Origin: Halomonas lysinitropha
GTDB lineage: Bacteria; Pseudomonadota; Gammaproteobacteria; Pseudomonadales; Halomonadaceae
Assembly (NCBI RefSeq): GCF_902500215.1
Contig: NZ_CABVOU010000049.1
Span: 1-45,075 of the forward strand
Length of the DNA stretch: 45,075 nt
Reading direction: 5' to 3'
Under the pieces are notes generated by a model, which made no database searches, was not told the DNA's origin, and saw nothing but the letters and a program-made list of their open reading frames with translations. This document shows positions 29,247 through 39,781 of this stretch, in pieces (positions within the stretch are counted from its first letter, which is position 1; every line of letters begins with the position of its first letter). The position numbers and the translations under genes were made by a program.

Positions 29247-29720
29247 CTAAAGCAACAACTCCCCTTCGATGGGCACGAAGTGGCTGGCCGCGCGGATCAG
29301 CGAATCGGCGGTGAGCCGCTCCACGCCGACCACCTCCACCGCTACCCCGTGGCGATCGCGCATCCGCTCGACCAGCAGATCGAAGTCGCCGTCGCCCGAG
29401 ACCAGCACCACCCGGTCGACCCGCGGTGCGGCCTCCATGGCGTCCAGGGCGATGCCCACGTCCCAGTCACCCTTGGACGAGCCGTCGCGGCGCTGGATGT
29501 AGGGCTTGAGTTTCACGGTGAAGCCGATGCGGCGCAGGATGGCCTGGAACTGTTGCTGGCGGGGGTCGCCGCGGTCCACCGCGTAGGCATTGGCCACCAC
29601 CACCTCGCGACCGGCCGCGAAGCGCGCCCAGAAGGCGCTGTAGTCGAAGTGCCGGCCGAAGGCCTCGCGGGTGGTGTAGTAGACGTTCTGGACGTCGACC
29701 AGGATGGCCACACGTTCCAT
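29247..29720 (-). CDS. NYN domain (LabA/DUF88-like) protein
   Basis: A 157-residue protein from the ATG at 29720. The motifs VAILVDVQNVYY, KGDWDVGIALD and VLVSGDGDFDLLV carry the acidic residues of the NYN nuclease fold, related to PIN domains. LabA/DUF88 members are presumed RNases. It has no C-terminal OST-HTH domain. It lies 26 bases past the RND pump gene stop on the same strand and may be read through from it. No substrate can be assigned. Confidence 0.85.
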   Translation of the reverse strand: MERVAILVDVQNVYYTTREAFGRHFDYSAFWARFAAGREVVVANAYAVDRGDPRQQQFQAILRRIGFTVKLKPYIQRRDGSSKGDWDVGIALDAMEAAPRVDRVVLVSGDGDFDLLVERMRDRHGVAVEVVGVERLTADSLIRAASHFVPIEGELLL

Positions 29721-29746
29721 GGCGAGGCCCTCAGGCGGCAAAAGGC

Positions 29747-32700
29747 TTAGCCTGACACAGTTGACGCCCCGCTGTCGCGGCGATGCTCACCCTCTTGCGG
29801 CGGTGCGTCATCCTCGTCGAACGGCACCCGCATCAGCAGGGAATAGAGCACCGGCACGATACACAGGGTCAGCACCGAGGCGACCAGCAGCCCGAAGATG
29901 ATGGCGATCGCCATGGGGGCCCACAGCAAGCCGCCGCCCAACCAGAGCGGCACCAGGCCGCCGCTGGTGGTCAGGGTCGACATGGCCACGGGGCGCAGAC
30001 GGCGACGCCCCGCCTCGAGAATGGCCTGCTGAGGCCGCATGCCGTCGCGCGCTTCTCGATCGATGCGCTGGATCAACACGATGCCGTTGTTGATCACGAT
30101 GCCGGCGAGCGAAACCACACCGAGAAAGGTCATGATGCCGAAATAGGAGCCGGTGAGCGTCAATCCGAGCACCACGCCGATCAACGCCATGGGTATCGTG
30201 GCAAGGATGATCAGCGGCCGACGCAGCGAGTTGAACTGGGCCACCAGCAGCAGCAGGATCACCGCCGCCCCGATCGGCAGCTTGGCGGCAATCGACTCCA
30301 TGGCGATCCGCGAGGATTCCACCTCGCCGCCGAACTCATGGAAGAACCCCGCCGGCCAGTCCGCCTGCTGCTCCGCCAACCAGGGACGAAGCGTCGCGAC
30401 CACCTCGGCGGCGGTGACGCCCTCGGCCAGCTCGGCCTCCACGGCCAGGGTGAGAAAGCGGTCGCGACGCAGGATACGCGCCGGCCCCCAGTCGAGTTCG
30501 ACCGCGGCGACCTGGGCCAATGGCACGCCTTCGCCCCCTTCGGCCGGCAGCACCGTGATCCCGTCGAGGGCGTCGGGTGTTCGCGTCTCGCCGTGCAGAT
30601 TGCGCAGCTCGATCGGCACCAGCGTATCGTCATCACGGAAGGTGCCGACCTGCAGTCCCGACAGGGCCGTCTGCAGGCTGATCGCCACGTCGCGCTCGGT
30701 GACGCCGGCGCGCAGCGCGCGCGCCGGGTCGACGTCGATGCGCAGGCGCTTGATCCAGGGCCCCCAGTCGTCGCGCACGTTGCGCGTGCCGGGCAGCGAG
30801 GCCACTTTCTGCCTCACCCCCTCGGCAATCTCGCGCAGTTCCTGCTCGTCATCGCCGGAGAGCCTGACCGACAGCGGCACGGTCACCGGCGGGCCAAAGC
30901 TCGTCGACGCGATGCTCGCGTGCAGATCCGGGAAGCGTCTGTCGAGCCAGGCTTCCAGCCGTTCGATGACCTCGTCCACCGCCTGCCAGCGATTGGCCTG
31001 CAGCAGCAGGAAGGCATACTCCGGGCTCGGCGGTTCCGGGGCATGGTTGATGATATAGCGCTCACCGCCGAAGCCGATGAAGCTGCCCCAGCGGTCGACG
31101 CCGTCGCGGGTCCACTCGCCGTTGGCGTCGCGCTCGGCGGCCAGCTCCCCGGCCAGGAAGGCCTCGATCTCCTCCACCACCGAACGCGTGCGCTCGATGG
31201 GCGCCGAGTACGGGAGGCGCAACTCCACGGTCACCAGGGTGCGCTCCGCCTGGGGGAAGAAGATCTTGGGCAGCTGGCCAAAGCCCAGCCAGGCGAGCCC
31301 CATTAGGGCTGCCACCACCGCCAGGGTCACGAGGCGATGGCGCAGCAGCACCAGCAGGATGCGCTGATAGTGGTCAAAGGCGGCCGTCGCCAGCCGTTCG
31401 CCTAGCCCGGGGCGCTGCGCCGTCGAGGCCTGGCGTGGGTCCTCGTCCCCGCGACGCTGCGTCGAGGGATTCTTGACCCTGAGAAAGGCCACGCAGAGCA
31501 GCGGGATCATGGTCAGCGACAGCACCCAGGACGCGAGCAAGGTGATGGTGACCACCTGGAACAGCGAGCGGGTATATTCGCCCACATCGGAAACGGCCAG
31601 GAACTGGGGCAAAAAGGCCGCCGATGTCGTCAGCGACGCGGTCAGCAAGGGGAAGCGCAGCTCACTGGCCGAGGCGAGGGCGGCCTCACGGACCGAGCGC
31701 CCCTCCCTGGCCGATACCTGGGTGGACTCCACCATGACGATGGCGTTGTCGACCAGCATGCCCAGTGAGATGATCAGCGCGCCGAGTGACACCTGATGCA
31801 GACCGATATCGAACACGCCCATCAGGGCCAGGCAGGCGAGGATGGTCATCGGCACCAGGCTCGCGACGATCAGCCCGGTGCGCAGCCCCAGGAACAGCAG
31901 CATCACCACGCAGACCAGCACGACCGCCTGGAGCAGGTTGATCAGGAACTCGTTGATGCGCACCTCGACCCGCTCAGGCTGGTCGGTCAGGACCTCGAGG
32001 GCCAGGCCGATCGGTAGCGTCTGCTCCAGCCGGGTGATGACCGCTTCTACCCGCTCGCCCAGGTCCAGGATATTGCCGCCCTCGCGCATGGCCACGGCAA
32101 TCGCCAACCCCTGATGGCCGCTACCGTGGTAGCGCGTCCGGGGCGGGTCGGCATAGCCGTGGCGAACCTCGAGCAGCGTGCCCAGCGGCACCAGGGAGCC
32201 GCCGGGAAGCGGCACCAGCGCGTCGCGGATGTCATCGATGTGCGTGAAATTGCCGGTGGGCTCGACCACCAGGCGCTCATCGTCGCTGCGAATCGCCCCG
32301 CCGGGCAACACGATATTGCGCGCGGCCAGCAGCCGGGCCAGCTCCTGGGGGGAGACGCCAAGCTCGGCCAGGCGGGCCTCGCGGTACTCCAGGAAGATGC
32401 GCTCCTCGGCATACCCGTGAAGCGTGACCTTGGCCACGTCGTCGAGCAGCAGCAGCCGGTCGTGCACGTCGTCGGCCACCTCCTTGAGTTCCGCCTGATC
32501 AAAGCCCTCGCCGGTCAGCGACAGCATGATGCCGAAGACATCGCCGAATTCGTCGTTGACGATGGGCGGCAGCGCCTCGTCGGGCAATGCCCGGCGAGCG
32601 TCGGTGATCTTGCGACGCAGCTTGTCCCAGCTGGCCTGAACGTCTTCGACCTGGGGACGCAGCTCCACCCGAAGGATCGAGACGCCCGCGCGCGAGGTGC

Positions 32701-32944
32701 TCTCCACGACGTCGAGCTCGGGCATCTCCATGACCGCGGCCTCGAGTGGCTTGGTGACCAGCGGTTCGACGCGCTCGGGAGTGGCACCGGGGAGGTAGGT
32801 GACGATCTGGGCCACCCGCACCGTCACGGCGGGATCCTCGGCCCGGGAAATGGTCAGGTAGCTGTAGAGCGCGCCGAGCAGGACCACCAGCAAACCGGCA
32901 ATGGTGATCCGGTTATAGCGCAGCGCGGCCTCGGTCAGCGTCAC
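29747..32944 (-). CDS. RND efflux pump, inner membrane permease
   Basis: A 1065-residue RND transporter. It starts with MTLTEAALRYNRIT and a membrane helix, has two large periplasmic loops, and in helix 4 the motif SLGMLVDNAIVMVE with the proton-relay aspartate. The C-terminal half repeats the layout (MTFLGVVSLAGIVINNGIVL). Its ATG overlaps the adaptor stop by four bases. With the adaptor and TolC-like genes it would form a tripartite proton-driven exporter. The family resembles multidrug pumps more than heavy-metal ones, but the substrate is unknown. It is slightly longer than AcrB (1049). Confidence 0.93.
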   Translation of the reverse strand: MTLTEAALRYNRITIAGLLVVLLGALYSYLTISRAEDPAVTVRVAQIVTYLPGATPERVEPLVTKPLEAAVMEMPELDVVESTSRAGVSILRVELRPQVEDVQASWDKLRRKITDARRALPDEALPPIVNDEFGDVFGIMLSLTGEGFDQAELKEVADDVHDRLLLLDDVAKVTLHGYAEERIFLEYREARLAELGVSPQELARLLAARNIVLPGGAIRSDDERLVVEPTGNFTHIDDIRDALVPLPGGSLVPLGTLLEVRHGYADPPRTRYHGSGHQGLAIAVAMREGGNILDLGERVEAVITRLEQTLPIGLALEVLTDQPERVEVRINEFLINLLQAVVLVCVVMLLFLGLRTGLIVASLVPMTILACLALMGVFDIGLHQVSLGALIISLGMLVDNAIVMVESTQVSAREGRSVREAALASASELRFPLLTASLTTSAAFLPQFLAVSDVGEYTRSLFQVVTITLLASWVLSLTMIPLLCVAFLRVKNPSTQRRGDEDPRQASTAQRPGLGERLATAAFDHYQRILLVLLRHRLVTLAVVAALMGLAWLGFGQLPKIFFPQAERTLVTVELRLPYSAPIERTRSVVEEIEAFLAGELAAERDANGEWTRDGVDRWGSFIGFGGERYIINHAPEPPSPEYAFLLLQANRWQAVDEVIERLEAWLDRRFPDLHASIASTSFGPPVTVPLSVRLSGDDEQELREIAEGVRQKVASLPGTRNVRDDWGPWIKRLRIDVDPARALRAGVTERDVAISLQTALSGLQVGTFRDDDTLVPIELRNLHGETRTPDALDGITVLPAEGGEGVPLAQVAAVELDWGPARILRRDRFLTLAVEAELAEGVTAAEVVATLRPWLAEQQADWPAGFFHEFGGEVESSRIAMESIAAKLPIGAAVILLLLVAQFNSLRRPLIILATIPMALIGVVLGLTLTGSYFGIMTFLGVVSLAGIVINNGIVLIQRIDREARDGMRPQQAILEAGRRRLRPVAMSTLTTSGGLVPLWLGGGLLWAPMAIAIIFGLLVASVLTLCIVPVLYSLLMRVPFDEDDAPPQEGEHRRDSGASTVSG

Positions 32945-34065
32945 GGCTGCGCCTCCCGATGCGCGTCCATCACGCGGACTCGCTGGCCGTCGTGCAGCCG
33001 GCTCATGCCGGCGATGACCAGCGACAGGCCGGCGGCCAGCCCCGCGTCGATGCGCATGCGCTCGCCCTGCTGAGCGCCAAGCACCACCTCCCGACGGCGG
33101 ATGGTCGCCTCCCGCCCCTCGGCGTCAGCGTCCTGCGCCGTCTCGACCGGGTCGGCGATGTAGACATAGGGGCCTCGCGCGTCACGCTGCACCGCCACCA
33201 TGGGCACCCAGATACCGCTTCCTGGGCCGTTCAGCGGCAGGGTGAGTTCCGCGGCCATGCCCGGACGCAGCCGCTCGCGCTCGTCGTCGGCGAGGTTGAC
33301 CAGTCTCACCCTGAGGGGCCAGGTGGCCTGGCGCGGGTCCACCGGCAGACCGATCTCGGTCACCTCCCCGGCAACGCTGAGCCCCGCCAGAGGGAGGTGC
33401 ACGCGCACCGGCGCGCCGGCCGAGAGTTCGTCCAGCAGATCCTCCGGGAGCGCGGCGCGCACCTCCAGGTCCTCGCCACAGGCCAGCACCAGCACCGGCT
33501 GACCGGCCGCGACATTCTCGCTGACTTCCGCCAGCCGGGTGGCCACCCCGCAGTCGCCGGGCGCCTCGAGCCGCGTAAAGCTCAGCTGACGTTCGGCCAG
33601 GGCCAGGGCATCGCGGGCACTGTCGCGCCGGGCGCGAGCCGCCTCCACCTGGGCCCGGGCGGCATCCAGGTCACGCGCCGGGGCGCTCCCGGCCTCATAA
33701 AGGCGGCGGGCCCGCTGCCACTCGGCCTCGGCATTGGCGGCCGCTGCCTCGGCGCCAGCCAGCGAGGAGCGGGCGCGATCGCGCTGCAGGCGCAGGTCGG
33801 TCGCCTCGAGGCGAGCCAGGAGCTGCCCGGCGGCCACCGCCTCACCCACCGCCACGCCATATGACGCGATCTGGCCCGCCACCCGGAAACTCAAGCGACG
33901 GTTGGCCACCGCCTGCAGACGACCCGGCAGCTCGCGCTCGGCCCCTGCGCCGCTGACCTCGATGCTGAGCGTGCGTACCGGACGCAGCGGTGCCTCCTCC
34001 GCGTTCTCCTCGGCACAGCCGACGAGCAGCAGCAGCGCCACCAGGATGGCCCCCCGCCTGGTCAT
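32941..34065 (-). CDS. RND efflux periplasmic adaptor lipoprotein
   Basis: A 374-residue membrane-fusion protein. It begins MTRRGAILVALLLLVGC, with a lipobox at Cys17. A lipoyl half (QIASYGVAVGEAVAAGQLLARLEATD), a helical hairpin rich in Ala and Arg, and a beta-barrel follow. It bridges the pump and the TolC-like channel. The start is fixed by ATGA overlap with the upstream gene, and AGGGAAAGG before the ATG; the stop overlaps the pump start. Confidence 0.9.
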   Translation of the reverse strand: MTRRGAILVALLLLVGCAEENAEEAPLRPVRTLSIEVSGAGAERELPGRLQAVANRRLSFRVAGQIASYGVAVGEAVAAGQLLARLEATDLRLQRDRARSSLAGAEAAAANAEAEWQRARRLYEAGSAPARDLDAARAQVEAARARRDSARDALALAERQLSFTRLEAPGDCGVATRLAEVSENVAAGQPVLVLACGEDLEVRAALPEDLLDELSAGAPVRVHLPLAGLSVAGEVTEIGLPVDPRQATWPLRVRLVNLADDERERLRPGMAAELTLPLNGPGSGIWVPMVAVQRDARGPYVYIADPVETAQDADAEGREATIRRREVVLGAQQGERMRIDAGLAAGLSLVIAGMSRLHDGQRVRVMDAHREAQP

Positions 34066-36281
34066 CCTTTCCCTCCCCTGTATGGTATCTCGTCGGTGCC
34101 CGCCAGCAGCCGGTCGCGTGCCTCGGCGGTCATGGGGCCCGGGGCCATGCCCAGGGCACGCTGCAGGTGCACCAGCGCCTGCAGGGCCTGCCAGCGCGCC
34201 GCGGCGGCGCCGAGCCCTGCCTGACGCGCGCTGGTGCGGGCGTCGATCAGCGCGACCTGGGACAGCGCCCCTTCCCGCCAGGACACCCTGGCCAGCGCCA
34301 GTGCTTCCTCGGCGTGATCGCGTGCCTCGTCGCGCAGGGCGATGCGCCGCCAGGCGGCCAGCAGCTCGACGCTCGCGGCGCGCAGCCGCGCTTCCAGCCC
34401 CAGGCGCGCCTCGGCGTCTTCGAGGGCTACCTGCTCCAGGCGTGCCGCGGTGCGGTCGCGTTCGATGCTGCGCCGTCCACCGGCAAAAAGGGGCAGCCGC
34501 GCCGAGACGCCCACACTCCACTGGTCACCGCCGGTCTCGGGCAGCGACACGCCCGCCCTTTCCAGGGCGCCGACACCGAACTGAACCAGCGGATCGGGCG
34601 ACTCCCAGGGGGCCCGATCCCCCTCGCCGCCACGCGATAGCTCGGTGGTATAGCGCGCCTCCAGGCCCACCTCGGGTAGCCAGAAGGCGCGACGGCGCGA
34701 GGCAAGTTCCCGCTGGGCGGCGCGACGCAGCTCGCCCAGCGCCTCGAGTTCCGCCGAGTCCCGCAGGGCGCTGGCCACCAGCCGCGACTGCCAGTCGGCG
34801 AAGCGCGCGGGATTGTCGAGAACCGCGGCGAAACGGGCATCGCCGCCCAGCCACTCGGCCCGCTCCAGGTCCGGTTCGACCGGCGCCAGCGGCATGGCCG
34901 GGTCACGGCCGAGCCGGCGATTGAGCGCCACGCGCAGCCGCTCCCGATCGGCGACCACTTGCTCGTGGCGCTCGCGAGCCTGGGCCAGCTCGGCTGCGAA
35001 GCGCGCCACCTCGCCGCGCCCCACCGCGCCGGCGGCCTCGCTGCGCCGGGCCTGGTCGTATTGGGCGCGGGCCAGGTCGAGGTCGGCCTCAAGCACCTCG
35101 CGGCTGGCGTCGAGCCGGAGCAGGTCCAGGAAATCGTCTGATACCGCCAGGGCCAGGTCGAGGCTCTCCACCTCGAGTTCGGCGCGCCGCGCACGGTCGA
35201 GGCGATCGGCAATGCCGATGGCGGCCAGGGCCGGCTCGGAAAAGAGCAGCTGTTCGAGCACCGCCGTACCGCGGGTCAACCGCTCCGGCTCCTGACCGAG
35301 CGCCAATCGTGCCCGCGTCTCGTCGATCACCCGGCCGGTGGCTTCCAGATAGAGGTTGGGGCGGTAGCGGGAGGCCGCCAGATCGCGTTCGAAGGCCTCG
35401 ACCTCGACCTCCTGGCGTGCCACGGCAAGCCCCAGGTTGTCGGCGAGCGCCAGGGCCACGGCCCGATCCAGGCCCAGTCGGCCGCCTCGCGGCGCGACGG
35501 CCTCGCCGATCAGGCGTGCACGACTGAGCAGGTCGAAGCTCGGCGAATGGTCGAGACGCGCCGCGGTCTCCAGGTTGAGCCAGGGTCGCGGCAGCGGGGG
35601 CCGCTCGCCCAGCGGCTCGGGCCGGCGCCCGACGGCCAGATCGTCCAGACGCAACGCCAGCATTCGCCGCCAGGCCTCGTGGTCCAGCGCCTGTGGCGAG
35701 GAGAGCAGCACGCCGCGCTCGACCTGGCGGGCGTCGGTCAGCGCCACGCTGGGCACGCCGGCATCGATCAGCGTGTCGAAGAGCCGGCGCTGGGCGGCCT
35801 CATCGAGATGCGGCAGGGCCAGCACCAGCGCGGCATCGGCACCACGCAGGTGGGCGTCGTCAGTAGCAAGGGAGGCGCCGACGGGCAGCGACACCAGCGC
35901 GATGCCATGGGCACGGGCCTGCCCGGCCAGGGCGTTCACGGCGGCGTCGAGCGTTCCGGGCGGGCCGATCACCACGACTCGGCGAGCGCCTGCTAGCGGC
36001 TCGAGGCCAAATGGAGCAGCGGCGGCAAGAGAGGCGGGCGTTTCCAGGGCCTCTAACCCGGGAAGGCGAACGCCGGCCCCGGGCGGGGCCGCGACCAGGG
36101 TGGGCGTGGGCCGTCCAGCCGACAGGCGCGAGAGCGCCTGGCGCAGGGCGGGGAATTCCGTCTCGCCACCCGGCAGCAGGTGCGGGTCCAGGGCGAGATC
36201 GGCCGCCCGCAAGACAGCCGGCGCCAACAGCAGGGCCAGCAGCGGCGCAATAAACAGGCGCTTCCATGCGGTGACGTTCAT
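34062..36281 (-). CDS. TolC-family outer membrane protein with extra N-terminal domain
   Basis: A 739-residue exported protein. A signal peptide (about 1-27) is followed by about 230 residues that look like an ABC-type substrate-binding (ABC_sub_bind) alpha/beta domain: RRVVVIGPPGTLDAAV, GADAALVLALPHLD, TLIDAGVPSVAL. Then comes a TolC-like part from about residue 280 (LGLDRAVALALADNLGLAVA) to the end, with the two-fold helix repeats and barrel strands. Ordinary TolC channels have 430-500 residues. The sequence VVIGPP plus GTLDAAV suggests a ligand-binding-like fold, not a catalytic one. It is first in the pump operon and overlaps the adaptor start. Confidence 0.85.
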   Translation of the reverse strand: MNVTAWKRLFIAPLLALLLAPAVLRAADLALDPHLLPGGETEFPALRQALSRLSAGRPTPTLVAAPPGAGVRLPGLEALETPASLAAAAPFGLEPLAGARRVVVIGPPGTLDAAVNALAGQARAHGIALVSLPVGASLATDDAHLRGADAALVLALPHLDEAAQRRLFDTLIDAGVPSVALTDARQVERGVLLSSPQALDHEAWRRMLALRLDDLAVGRRPEPLGERPPLPRPWLNLETAARLDHSPSFDLLSRARLIGEAVAPRGGRLGLDRAVALALADNLGLAVARQEVEVEAFERDLAASRYRPNLYLEATGRVIDETRARLALGQEPERLTRGTAVLEQLLFSEPALAAIGIADRLDRARRAELEVESLDLALAVSDDFLDLLRLDASREVLEADLDLARAQYDQARRSEAAGAVGRGEVARFAAELAQARERHEQVVADRERLRVALNRRLGRDPAMPLAPVEPDLERAEWLGGDARFAAVLDNPARFADWQSRLVASALRDSAELEALGELRRAAQRELASRRRAFWLPEVGLEARYTTELSRGGEGDRAPWESPDPLVQFGVGALERAGVSLPETGGDQWSVGVSARLPLFAGGRRSIERDRTAARLEQVALEDAEARLGLEARLRAASVELLAAWRRIALRDEARDHAEEALALARVSWREGALSQVALIDARTSARQAGLGAAAARWQALQALVHLQRALGMAPGPMTAEARDRLLAGTDEIPYRGGKG

Positions 36282-36313
36282 ATCGGTCGACCGGTGGGTA
36301 ATAGATGGCGCCG

Positions 36314-36345
36314 AGTATAAACGACGCCTGGGTGCTTGCCAGGCG
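36314..36345 (-). terminator. Hairpin behind the DUF6586-type gene, with a promoter-like box for the efflux operon
   Basis: On the minus strand the stem CGCCTGG / CCAGGCG begins three bases after the stop, followed by TCGTTTATACT. The same stretch contains TATACT (36319-36314), a -10-like box about 33 bases before the TolC-like start. A matching -35 would fall inside the hairpin and is not convincing. Confidence 0.45.
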
Positions 36346-36347
36346 CC

Positions 36348-36812
36348 CTACCACTCCTCGCTGGTTTCGCGCAGGGCGGCGATCTCGGCCTTGGCCTCGG
36401 CGAGGCACCAGCGCAGCTCCTCCCCCAGCGCCGCACCGCTGCCCACGGCGATCAACCCCCGGGCCGCGCCGGTGGCACGCCGGGCCACGCCGTCACTGCC
36501 GTGCAGGGCCTCGAGCTTGCTGATCAACCAGGCCAGCCAACTGTCGGGGCGCGCAGCCAGCTCACGCAAGCGATGCAGTTCGGCGATGCCGGCCCCCTCG
36601 GAGCCGAGCAGCTCACGCCAGTCGTGACGCTCCAGGTTGGCGAGTTCGGTGACCTCACGCAGCATGGATTCCAGCGCCAGCTCGACCAGCGCCAGGCTGC
36701 CCTCCTCCACGGCCATGCGCCGGGCCTCGGCATGCTCGTCGTCGCCGGCCGGCAGCGCGAGCAGCAGCTCCGCCTGATAGAGCAGCTGATTGGTGCGGGA
36801 TCTCGGAGTCAC
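36348..36812 (-). CDS. DUF6586-like protein linked to topA
   Basis: A 154-residue helical protein. The GTG start at 36812 overlaps the topA stop (GTGA) and gives the N-terminus [17 protein letters not shown]; a longer frame upstream lies inside topA and was rejected. It resembles the small hypothetical gene beside topA in Pseudomonas (now DUF6586, beginning with an RTNQ...Y pattern). It has an Arg/Leu-rich helical body and no catalytic motif. The overlap means it is translated together with topA. Function unknown. Confidence 0.75.
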   Translation of the reverse strand: MTPRSRTNQLLYQAELLLALPAGDDEHAEARRMAVEEGSLALVELALESMLREVTELANLERHDWRELLGSEGAGIAELHRLRELAARPDSWLAWLISKLEALHGSDGVARRATGAARGLIAVGSGAALGEELRWCLAEAKAEIAALRETSEEW

Positions 36813-39457
36813 TTGCGCTTGTCCTCCACCTGCCACTGGCGGCCGTCGAAGATCGCCTTCCAGCCGGTGGCCTTGCCGCCCTCGTCGGTCATCACGAACT
36901 GCTCCTTGGTCTTGCGCGAGAAGCGGATCTGCGCCGGACGGCCATCCGGATCCTCGCTGGGCGCCTCAAGCAGAAAGCGATACTTGTCGGGCAGCTCCTC
37001 GGCGTGGGCCTTGAGCTCCTTGACCAGCGGCGGGCGCGTCTCGCGGTTCTTGGGGAACTTGCTGGCCGCCAGGAAGAGGCCACTCGCGCCGTCGCGCAGC
37101 ACGTAGTGGTCCTCGACCTTCTGGCACTCGAGCTCCGGCATGGGAATCGGGTCCATCTTGGGCGGCGCCACCTCACCGCTACGCAGCAGCTTGCGGGTGT
37201 TCTTGCATTCGCTGTTGGTGCAGCCGAAGTACTTGCCGAAACGCCCGGTCTTGAGCTGCATCTCGCTGCCGCACTTGTCGCATTCGATGGTCGGGCCTTC
37301 GTAGCCCTTGATGCGAAACTTCCCATGCTCGACTTCGTGGCCGTCACAATCCGGGCTGTTGCCGCAGATGTGCAACTTGCGGGTCTCGTCGATCAGGTAA
37401 CTGTCCATGGCGGTGCCGCACTTGGGGCAGCGGTGCTTGGCTCGCAGCGCATCGGTCTCGGCATCCTCGTCCGCATCGGCCGCTACCGCCTCATCGCCGG
37501 GCAGCAGGTCGATGGTGGTCTTGCAGCGCTCCTTGGGTGGCAGGTTATAGCCGGAGCAGCCCAGGAAGACCCCGGTGGAGGCGGTGCGGATCTGCATCTT
37601 GCGCCCGCAGGTCGGGCAGTCAATGTCGGTGGGCACCGGCTGGTTGGGGCGCATGCCCTCCTCGCTTTCGGCCTCCTCGAGCTCCTTCTTGAACTTGGCG
37701 TAGAAGGCATCGAGCAGTGCCTGCCAGTTGCGCTCGCCCTCGGCCACTTCGTCGAGGCCATCCTCCATGCGTGCGGTGAAGGAGTAGTCCATCAGATCGG
37801 GGAAGGACTCCTTGAGCCGCTCGGTGACGATGTCGCCGAGCTTCTCGGCATAGAAGCGCCGGCTCTCCAGCTTGACGTAGCCGCGATCCTGGATGGTGGA
37901 GATGATCGCGGCATAGGTGGAAGGACGGCCGATGCCACGCTTTTCCAGCTCCTTGACCAGGCTCGCCTCGGTGTAGCGAGCCGGGGGCTTGGTGAAGTGC
38001 TGCTGGGGATCGAGCTGCTCGAGGCGCATGGGCGTGCCCTCGGCGAGGTCGGGCAGCGACTGGTCCTCCTCCTTGCGCCCCATCGGTTTCATCACCCGGG
38101 TGTAGCCGTCGAACTTCAGCACCCGCCCCTTGGCGCGCAGCTCGAAGCCGTCGACCTCGACGGTCAGGGTACTGGAGAGGTATTCGGCGGGCGTCATCTG
38201 GCAGGCCACGAACTGGCGCCAGATCAACTCGTAGAGACGCTCGGCGTCGCGCTCCATGCCGGCCAGATCGGTGGCCCGACGTCCCACCTCGGAGGGGCGG
38301 ATGGCCTCGTGGGCTTCCTGGGCCCCCTCCTTGCTGGAGTAGCGATTGGGGACCTCGGGCAGGTAGCGCGTCCCGAACTCCTCCCCAATGAACTCGCGCA
38401 CGTTCTCCACCGCGTCCTTCGAGAGGTTGGTGGAGTCGGTGCGCATATAGGTGATGTAGCCGGCCTCGTAGAGGCGCTGGGCCAGCGTCATGGTCTTCTT
38501 CACCGAGAAACCCAGCCGGCCACTGGCCGCCTGCTGCAGCGTCGAGGTGATGAAGGGCGCGTTGGGCTTGGAGCGGGTCGGCTTGTCTTCCCGCGCGGTG
38601 ATCGCCAGGCTCGCCTTGCGCAACCCGGCAATGCGCTCCAGCGTCTCGGCCTCGGAGGTGGGCCGGAACGGCTTGCCGTCCTGGCGCACCAGCTCGAAGC
38701 GCACCGCCGACGGGTCGTCGCCAGCCCCCTCGCCTTGCGGGACCAGATCGGCATGGACGTCCCAGAACTCCTCGGGGATGAAGGCGTGGATCTCGCGCTC
38801 GCGCTCGACGATCAGGCGAGTGGCCACCGACTGCACCCGGCCGGCGGAGAGGCCACGGGCGATCTTGGCCCACAGCAGCGGCGAGAGCATGAAGCCCACC
38901 ACCCGGTCGAGGAAGCGACGCGCCTGCTGCGCCTCGACACGCGGGATGTTCAGGCTGCCGGGTTCCTTGAAGGCTTCCTGAATGGCGTTCTTGGTGATCT
39001 CGTTGAACACCACCCGCCGGTAGCGATTGTCGTCGCCGCCGATCGTCTCGCGCAGGTGCCAGGCGATGGCTTCCCCCTCGCGGTCAAGGTCGGTGGCCAG
39101 ATAGACGGCATCGGCCTTCTCGGCGAGCTTCTTGAGCTCGGCGACCACCTTCTCCTTGCCCGGCAGGATCTCGTAATGCGCCTTCCAGCCATGCTCAGGG
39201 TCGATGCCCATGCGCCGAATCAGCTGGTCATGGGCCTTGTGCTTGCGGTGCTCGGCCTTCTCCTCCGGCGACATCTTGCGGGTCGCCGCGGCCTGACGGG
39301 CACGCTCCTTGGGGTCCGAGGCTGCCTTGCCGGCGCCGCTGGTCGGCAGATCACGGATGTGCCCCACGCTCGACTTCACGATGAAGTCGTTGCCGAGATA
39401 CTTGTTGATCGTCTTGGCCTTGGCGGGCGACTCGACGATGACCAGTGACTTGCCCAT
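36809..39457 (-). CDS. topA: DNA topoisomerase I
   Basis: An 882-residue type IA topoisomerase. The Toprim domain begins [18 protein letters not shown] and ends with the [13 protein letters not shown] acidic motif; the active tyrosine is Tyr337 in [10 protein letters not shown]. Three four-cysteine zinc modules follow (near [24 protein letters not shown]), then a basic C-terminal region. It relaxes negative supercoils. The length matches the gammaproteobacterial enzyme (about 865-870). It is followed by a DUF6586-like gene with a four-base overlap. Confidence 0.97.
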   Translation of the reverse strand: MGKSLVIVESPAKAKTINKYLGNDFIVKSSVGHIRDLPTSGAGKAASDPKERARQAAATRKMSPEEKAEHRKHKAHDQLIRRMGIDPEHGWKAHYEILPGKEKVVAELKKLAEKADAVYLATDLDREGEAIAWHLRETIGGDDNRYRRVVFNEITKNAIQEAFKEPGSLNIPRVEAQQARRFLDRVVGFMLSPLLWAKIARGLSAGRVQSVATRLIVEREREIHAFIPEEFWDVHADLVPQGEGAGDDPSAVRFELVRQDGKPFRPTSEAETLERIAGLRKASLAITAREDKPTRSKPNAPFITSTLQQAASGRLGFSVKKTMTLAQRLYEAGYITYMRTDSTNLSKDAVENVREFIGEEFGTRYLPEVPNRYSSKEGAQEAHEAIRPSEVGRRATDLAGMERDAERLYELIWRQFVACQMTPAEYLSSTLTVEVDGFELRAKGRVLKFDGYTRVMKPMGRKEEDQSLPDLAEGTPMRLEQLDPQQHFTKPPARYTEASLVKELEKRGIGRPSTYAAIISTIQDRGYVKLESRRFYAEKLGDIVTERLKESFPDLMDYSFTARMEDGLDEVAEGERNWQALLDAFYAKFKKELEEAESEEGMRPNQPVPTDIDCPTCGRKMQIRTASTGVFLGCSGYNLPPKERCKTTIDLLPGDEAVAADADEDAETDALRAKHRCPKCGTAMDSYLIDETRKLHICGNSPDCDGHEVEHGKFRIKGYEGPTIECDKCGSEMQLKTGRFGKYFGCTNSECKNTRKLLRSGEVAPPKMDPIPMPELECQKVEDHYVLRDGASGLFLAASKFPKNRETRPPLVKELKAHAEELPDKYRFLLEAPSEDPDGRPAQIRFSRKTKEQFVMTDEGGKATGWKAIFDGRQWQVEDKRK

Positions 39458-39781
39458 AGTGCTCCACTGTGCTGATGACGCCCGCTCAACGGCGTGCGCC
39501 AGACGGTTTCGGCCCGCCTTTTCCGGCGGGTGAAAAATGCGCTTACCCTACCCCAGCGCTCGACGTCACGCCAGTCGCCGCCAGGGCAATCGACGATAGC
39601 CGCCCTCTCCGGGCCGTTCCCCGGCGCACTCGCTGAAGCCATCTGCGACGCCCCTCGAGACGGGTGGCCTCTTGAACCTAGCCTGCCGGGCACCACCACG
39701 CCAAGCCGGAACGGATACCCTCCTCAACGACAACGCCCCCACCAGACAGGGCGGGGGCGCGGGTATCACAACGCTGAACGA
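39458..39781. other. Intergenic region between topA and the DUF3141 gene
   Basis: It holds the upstream region of topA, a small palindrome CCCGCC / GGCGGG at 39513-39530, and the terminator at 39734. No gene is seen in the other parts. Confidence 0.5.
39734..39759 (-). terminator. Probable terminator of the DUF3141 gene
   Basis: On the minus strand a CGCCCCC / GGGGGCG stem (seven pairs) is followed by TTGTCGTTG. It starts about 22 bases past the stop of the DUF3141 gene. The T tract is interrupted, so the call is moderate. Confidence 0.5.

Noticed and set aside
39513..39530. CCCGCC/GGCGGG hairpin upstream of topA as a terminator
   Set aside because: Only six pairs and no T-run in a useful place on either strand; it may be chance in GC-rich DNA.
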